Assembly (NCBI GenBank): GCA_012513735.1
Contig: JAAZBR010000044.1
Coordinates: 1-10,097 of the forward strand
Reading direction: 5' to 3'
DNA: 10,097 nucleotides
From: Clostridiales bacterium
GTDB lineage: Bacteria > Bacillota > Clostridia > Christensenellales > Aristaeellaceae
Shown: in pieces, positions 8,637 through 10,097 of the stretch
How positions within the stretch are numbered: position 1 is the stretch's first letter
Layout: the number at the start of each line of letters is the position of its first letter
Program-made: the position numbers and the translations under genes
Notes under the pieces: generated by a model
What the model was told of the DNA's origin: nothing
What the model saw: only the letters and a program-made list of their open reading frames with translations
The model's database searches: none

Positions 8637-8679
8637 CATCATCCCACCTGAATAGGCAAGTCGAATAAATTGAACAAAT

Positions 8680-8722
8680 TGCACCCCCACTGTTGGTATC
8701 CATCCAACGATGGGGGTGTGCA
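8680..8722. repeat. Imperfect inverted repeat (hairpin) in the non-coding region
   Basis: The arms TGCACCCCCACTGTTGG (8680-8696) and CCAACGATGGGGGTGTGCA (8704-8722) pair as 5 base pairs, a 2-base internal loop, 6 base pairs, a 2-base bulge and 4 base pairs, around the loop TATCCAT. It is followed by TTGTGG on the plus strand and AATTTGTTC on the minus strand, so it is not a standard terminator in either direction. It may be part of a structured RNA or of a repeat element. Confidence 0.55.
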
Positions 8723-8891
8723 TTGTGGACAGCCTTCTTGTCTTCATTCATACTGACGAATAGCTTTAGCGCATCCAAAGCGGTGTGGGCTTTTAGTTCA
8801 CTGCAAGGAACAGACGAGGGAGGTGTAGTGGCGCTACGCCGACCAAGCAGCCGACGCAGCAGGGGGGCAAAAGAACCAGCGCGACGATGCG

Positions 8892-10097
8892 TTAAAGTTT
8901 GGAATCAGTATCAGGTCCGCTTCCCTGCTCCGCTGCCATGGCGGTGCCGGCCAGAATGCCCGTGGCCCAGGCGAACAGCAGGTTGTAGCCGCCGCAATCG
9001 CCATCCACATTGAGCAGCTCTCCCGCCAGGTGCAGGCCGGGTACCAGCTTGCTCTCCATGGTAGGGACCTCCACATCGGCTGTGTCGATGCCGCCGGCGG
9101 CCACCTGGGCCTGGTCCCACCCGCGCACCGCCTGCACCCTGAGGGGCATGGCGCACAGCATGGCAGCCAGCTTATGCAAATCCAGCCCGCGCAGGCGATC
9201 CTGCAGCAGGCGGGGCAGCAAGCCGGTCAAAGCCAGGCCGCTGGGCAGATCACTGACACGCTGCTGCAACAGTGCCAACACCCGGGCGTGGTTGCGCCGG
9301 GGGTCCTTGACCGGCATCCGTTGCATCAACCGGGGCTCCAACCCCAGCAGGGGGGACATATCCAGATACAGGGTGGGCCGGTCGCCCGCCTGCAGCAGTT
9401 GCCCGGCATCGCGGCTGATCTGCATCACACAGATGCCGCTGATGCCGGTATCAGAAAAAATCACTTCCCCCGCAGAAGCGCACACGGGCCGGTCATCTCC
9501 GCCGCACAGGGTGCACAGGGCCGGCAGGCGCATGCCCTTGAGGCCGCGGACATCAGCCGGATCGGTCTCTATTCCTGTGAGGGCAGGGCGAAGCTGTACC
9601 AAAGTGTGGCCAAGCCTCTTTAGTGGTGCGAATAGACTGTCTGTGCCCGACAGGCGGGGTTGAGCGGGCCCGCCGGCAGCCGCCAGCACCCGGGATGCCG
9701 CATACTGCTCTCCCGCCCGGGTGTGCACCACAAAGCCGCCGGGCCGGGGCTGTACGTCCACCGCCTCGGCGTTTGTCACCAGGCGGAAGCCTGGACTGTG
9801 ATCCAGGAAGGCCCGCAGCACCTCCAGCACACTGGCCGCCTGGTAGGTGCCTGGATAGACCAGGCCGCTTTCCTCCTCCACGGTGGTCAGCCCCAAGCGG
9901 TGAAAAAAGGCAAGCACCCGCTCCACAGGACATGCCGCCAGCACGCTGCAGGCAAAGGCAGGGTCGCCAAAGTAGATGGGAGCCCCGGTATTCAGCAGAT
10001 TGCACCGCCCGTTGCCGGTGGCCAGCAACTTCTTGCCCACGCGGTCCCGGGCCTCCAGCAGGGTCACCCGGGTGCCCGCCTGCAGGGCTACGCAAGC
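8892..10097 (-). CDS. NAD(P)/FAD-dependent oxidoreductase, HI0933/YhiN family, N-terminus outside the window
   Basis: A flavoprotein with 401 residues visible; the missing N-terminus should hold the GxGxxG dinucleotide-binding glycines. The visible part starts just after that loop. TLLEARDRVGKKLLATGNGR (12-31) followed by CNLLNTG is the family signature (LLE...GKKLL.TG.GRCN). Further family blocks are LVYPGTYQAASVLEVLRAFL near 80-99, LAAAGGPAQPRLSGTDS in the middle, FSDTGISGICVMQISR, and a C-terminal LHLAGELLNVDGDCGGYNL followed by FAWATGILAGTAMA, which closes the FAD site. The family includes proteins annotated BaiN, but substrates are largely unknown and the specific name is not justified. 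It is convergent with the arsR-like gene; its stop at 8892 is followed by the non-coding region carrying a candidate terminator. Confidence 0.93.
   Translation of the reverse strand, partial: ACVALQAGTRVTLLEARDRVGKKLLATGNGRCNLLNTGAPIYFGDPAFACSVLAACPVERVLAFFHRLGLTTVEEESGLVYPGTYQAASVLEVLRAFLDHSPGFRLVTNAEAVDVQPRPGGFVVHTRAGEQYAASRVLAAAGGPAQPRLSGTDSLFAPLKRLGHTLVQLRPALTGIETDPADVRGLKGMRLPALCTLCGGDDRPVCASAGEVIFSDTGISGICVMQISRDAGQLLQAGDRPTLYLDMSPLLGLEPRLMQRMPVKDPRRNHARVLALLQQRVSDLPSGLALTGLLPRLLQDRLRGLDLHKLAAMLCAMPLRVQAVRGWDQAQVAAGGIDTADVEVPTMESKLVPGLHLAGELLNVDGDCGGYNLLFAWATGILAGTAMAAEQGSGPDTDSKL

Larger units (their letters stand above)
8573..8891. other. 319-base non-coding region rich in inverted repeats
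   Basis: No gene is supported here. The region sits between the convergent arsR-like gene and the flavoprotein gene. It is partly AT-richer than its surroundings: 26 of 60 bases are G or C in 8641-8700, against clearly GC-rich flanking genes. It contains two long imperfect inverted repeats (8583-8636 and 8680-8722) and weaker ones: AAAGC-N7-GCTTT at 8777-8793 and GGCG-CTA-CGCC at 8830-8840. One minus-strand frame stays open across most of it, with peptides such as ELKAHTALDALKLFVSMNE, but has no ribosome-binding site or recognised domain. It could be a degraded mobile element, a dispersed intergenic repeat or a structured RNA. Confidence 0.5.

Noticed and set aside
8563..8778. Small minus-strand frame (71 residues, possible TTG start) in the non-coding region
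   Set aside because: No Shine-Dalgarno site, no recognised domain, and it runs through two hairpins; kept only as a note in the region entry.
8777..8793. AAAGC-N7-GCTTT followed by TT as a terminator
   Set aside because: Only five base pairs, largely A-T, with a very short T run; too weak to call.
8693..9013. Plus-strand 106-residue frame spanning the gap and the end of the flavoprotein gene
   Set aside because: It overlaps the flavoprotein C-terminus in antisense and its composition (Arg, Ser and Pro rich) suggests chance.
8892..10097. Naming the flavoprotein BaiN (bile acid reductase)
   Set aside because: The family is broad and the name is often propagated by similarity alone; the fragment gives no evidence of bile acid activity.

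Overview
The window looks like a piece of a GC-rich, probably anaerobic Bacillota (Clostridia-like) chromosome. This is inferred from strong Shine-Dalgarno sites (AAGGAGG and AAAGGAGG), an energy-coupling-factor (ECF) transporter ATPase, a DUF3048/YerB-type secreted protein, a fermentative citrate lyase and very tight gene packing with 4-base overlaps. No rRNA, tRNA, CRISPR array, transposase or phage gene was recognised, and the species cannot be named from the sequence alone.

Layout. Positions 1-3079 hold a minus-strand operon. From its perfect extended -10 promoter (TGCTATAAT, 3110-3118) it reads: a class I SAM-dependent methyltransferase of the RlmI/COG1092 type, an RluA-family RNA pseudouridine synthase, tRNA-guanine transglycosylase (tgt), and the first 115 residues of an EcfA-type ATPase that runs off the left edge. 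Successive genes are 3 bases apart or overlap by GTGA, so they are probably translationally coupled. The theme is RNA modification plus vitamin or nucleobase-type uptake.

Divergent from this operon, 3288-4349 encodes an exported DUF3048 protein, followed by a hairpin terminator. At 4475-7022 lies citDEF, the three structural subunits of citrate lyase (acyl carrier, citryl-CoA lyase, citrate:acetyl-ACP transferase), joined by ATGA overlaps. The genes for activation and prosthetic-group synthesis (citC, citX, citG) and a citrate carrier are not in the window.

At 7122-8572 a D-cysteine desulfhydrase-type PLP enzyme overlaps by ATGA an ArsR/SmtB-family repressor that keeps both classical metal-site ligand sets (alpha3N and alpha5). 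The usual partner, a metal efflux pump, is absent. The gap before the desulfhydrase holds repeated TATGAAG elements and dyads that are candidate operator or attenuator sequence.

Positions 8573-8891 form the only long non-coding stretch. It is AT-richer in part and rich in inverted repeats, including a hairpin that reads as an intrinsic terminator on the minus strand. From 8892 to the right edge the minus strand encodes most of an HI0933/YhiN-family flavoprotein whose N-terminus lies outside the window.

Most of the window is conventional metabolism. The least explained parts are the metal-sensor plus H2S-producing-enzyme pair with its upstream repeats, and the structured region 8573-8891.
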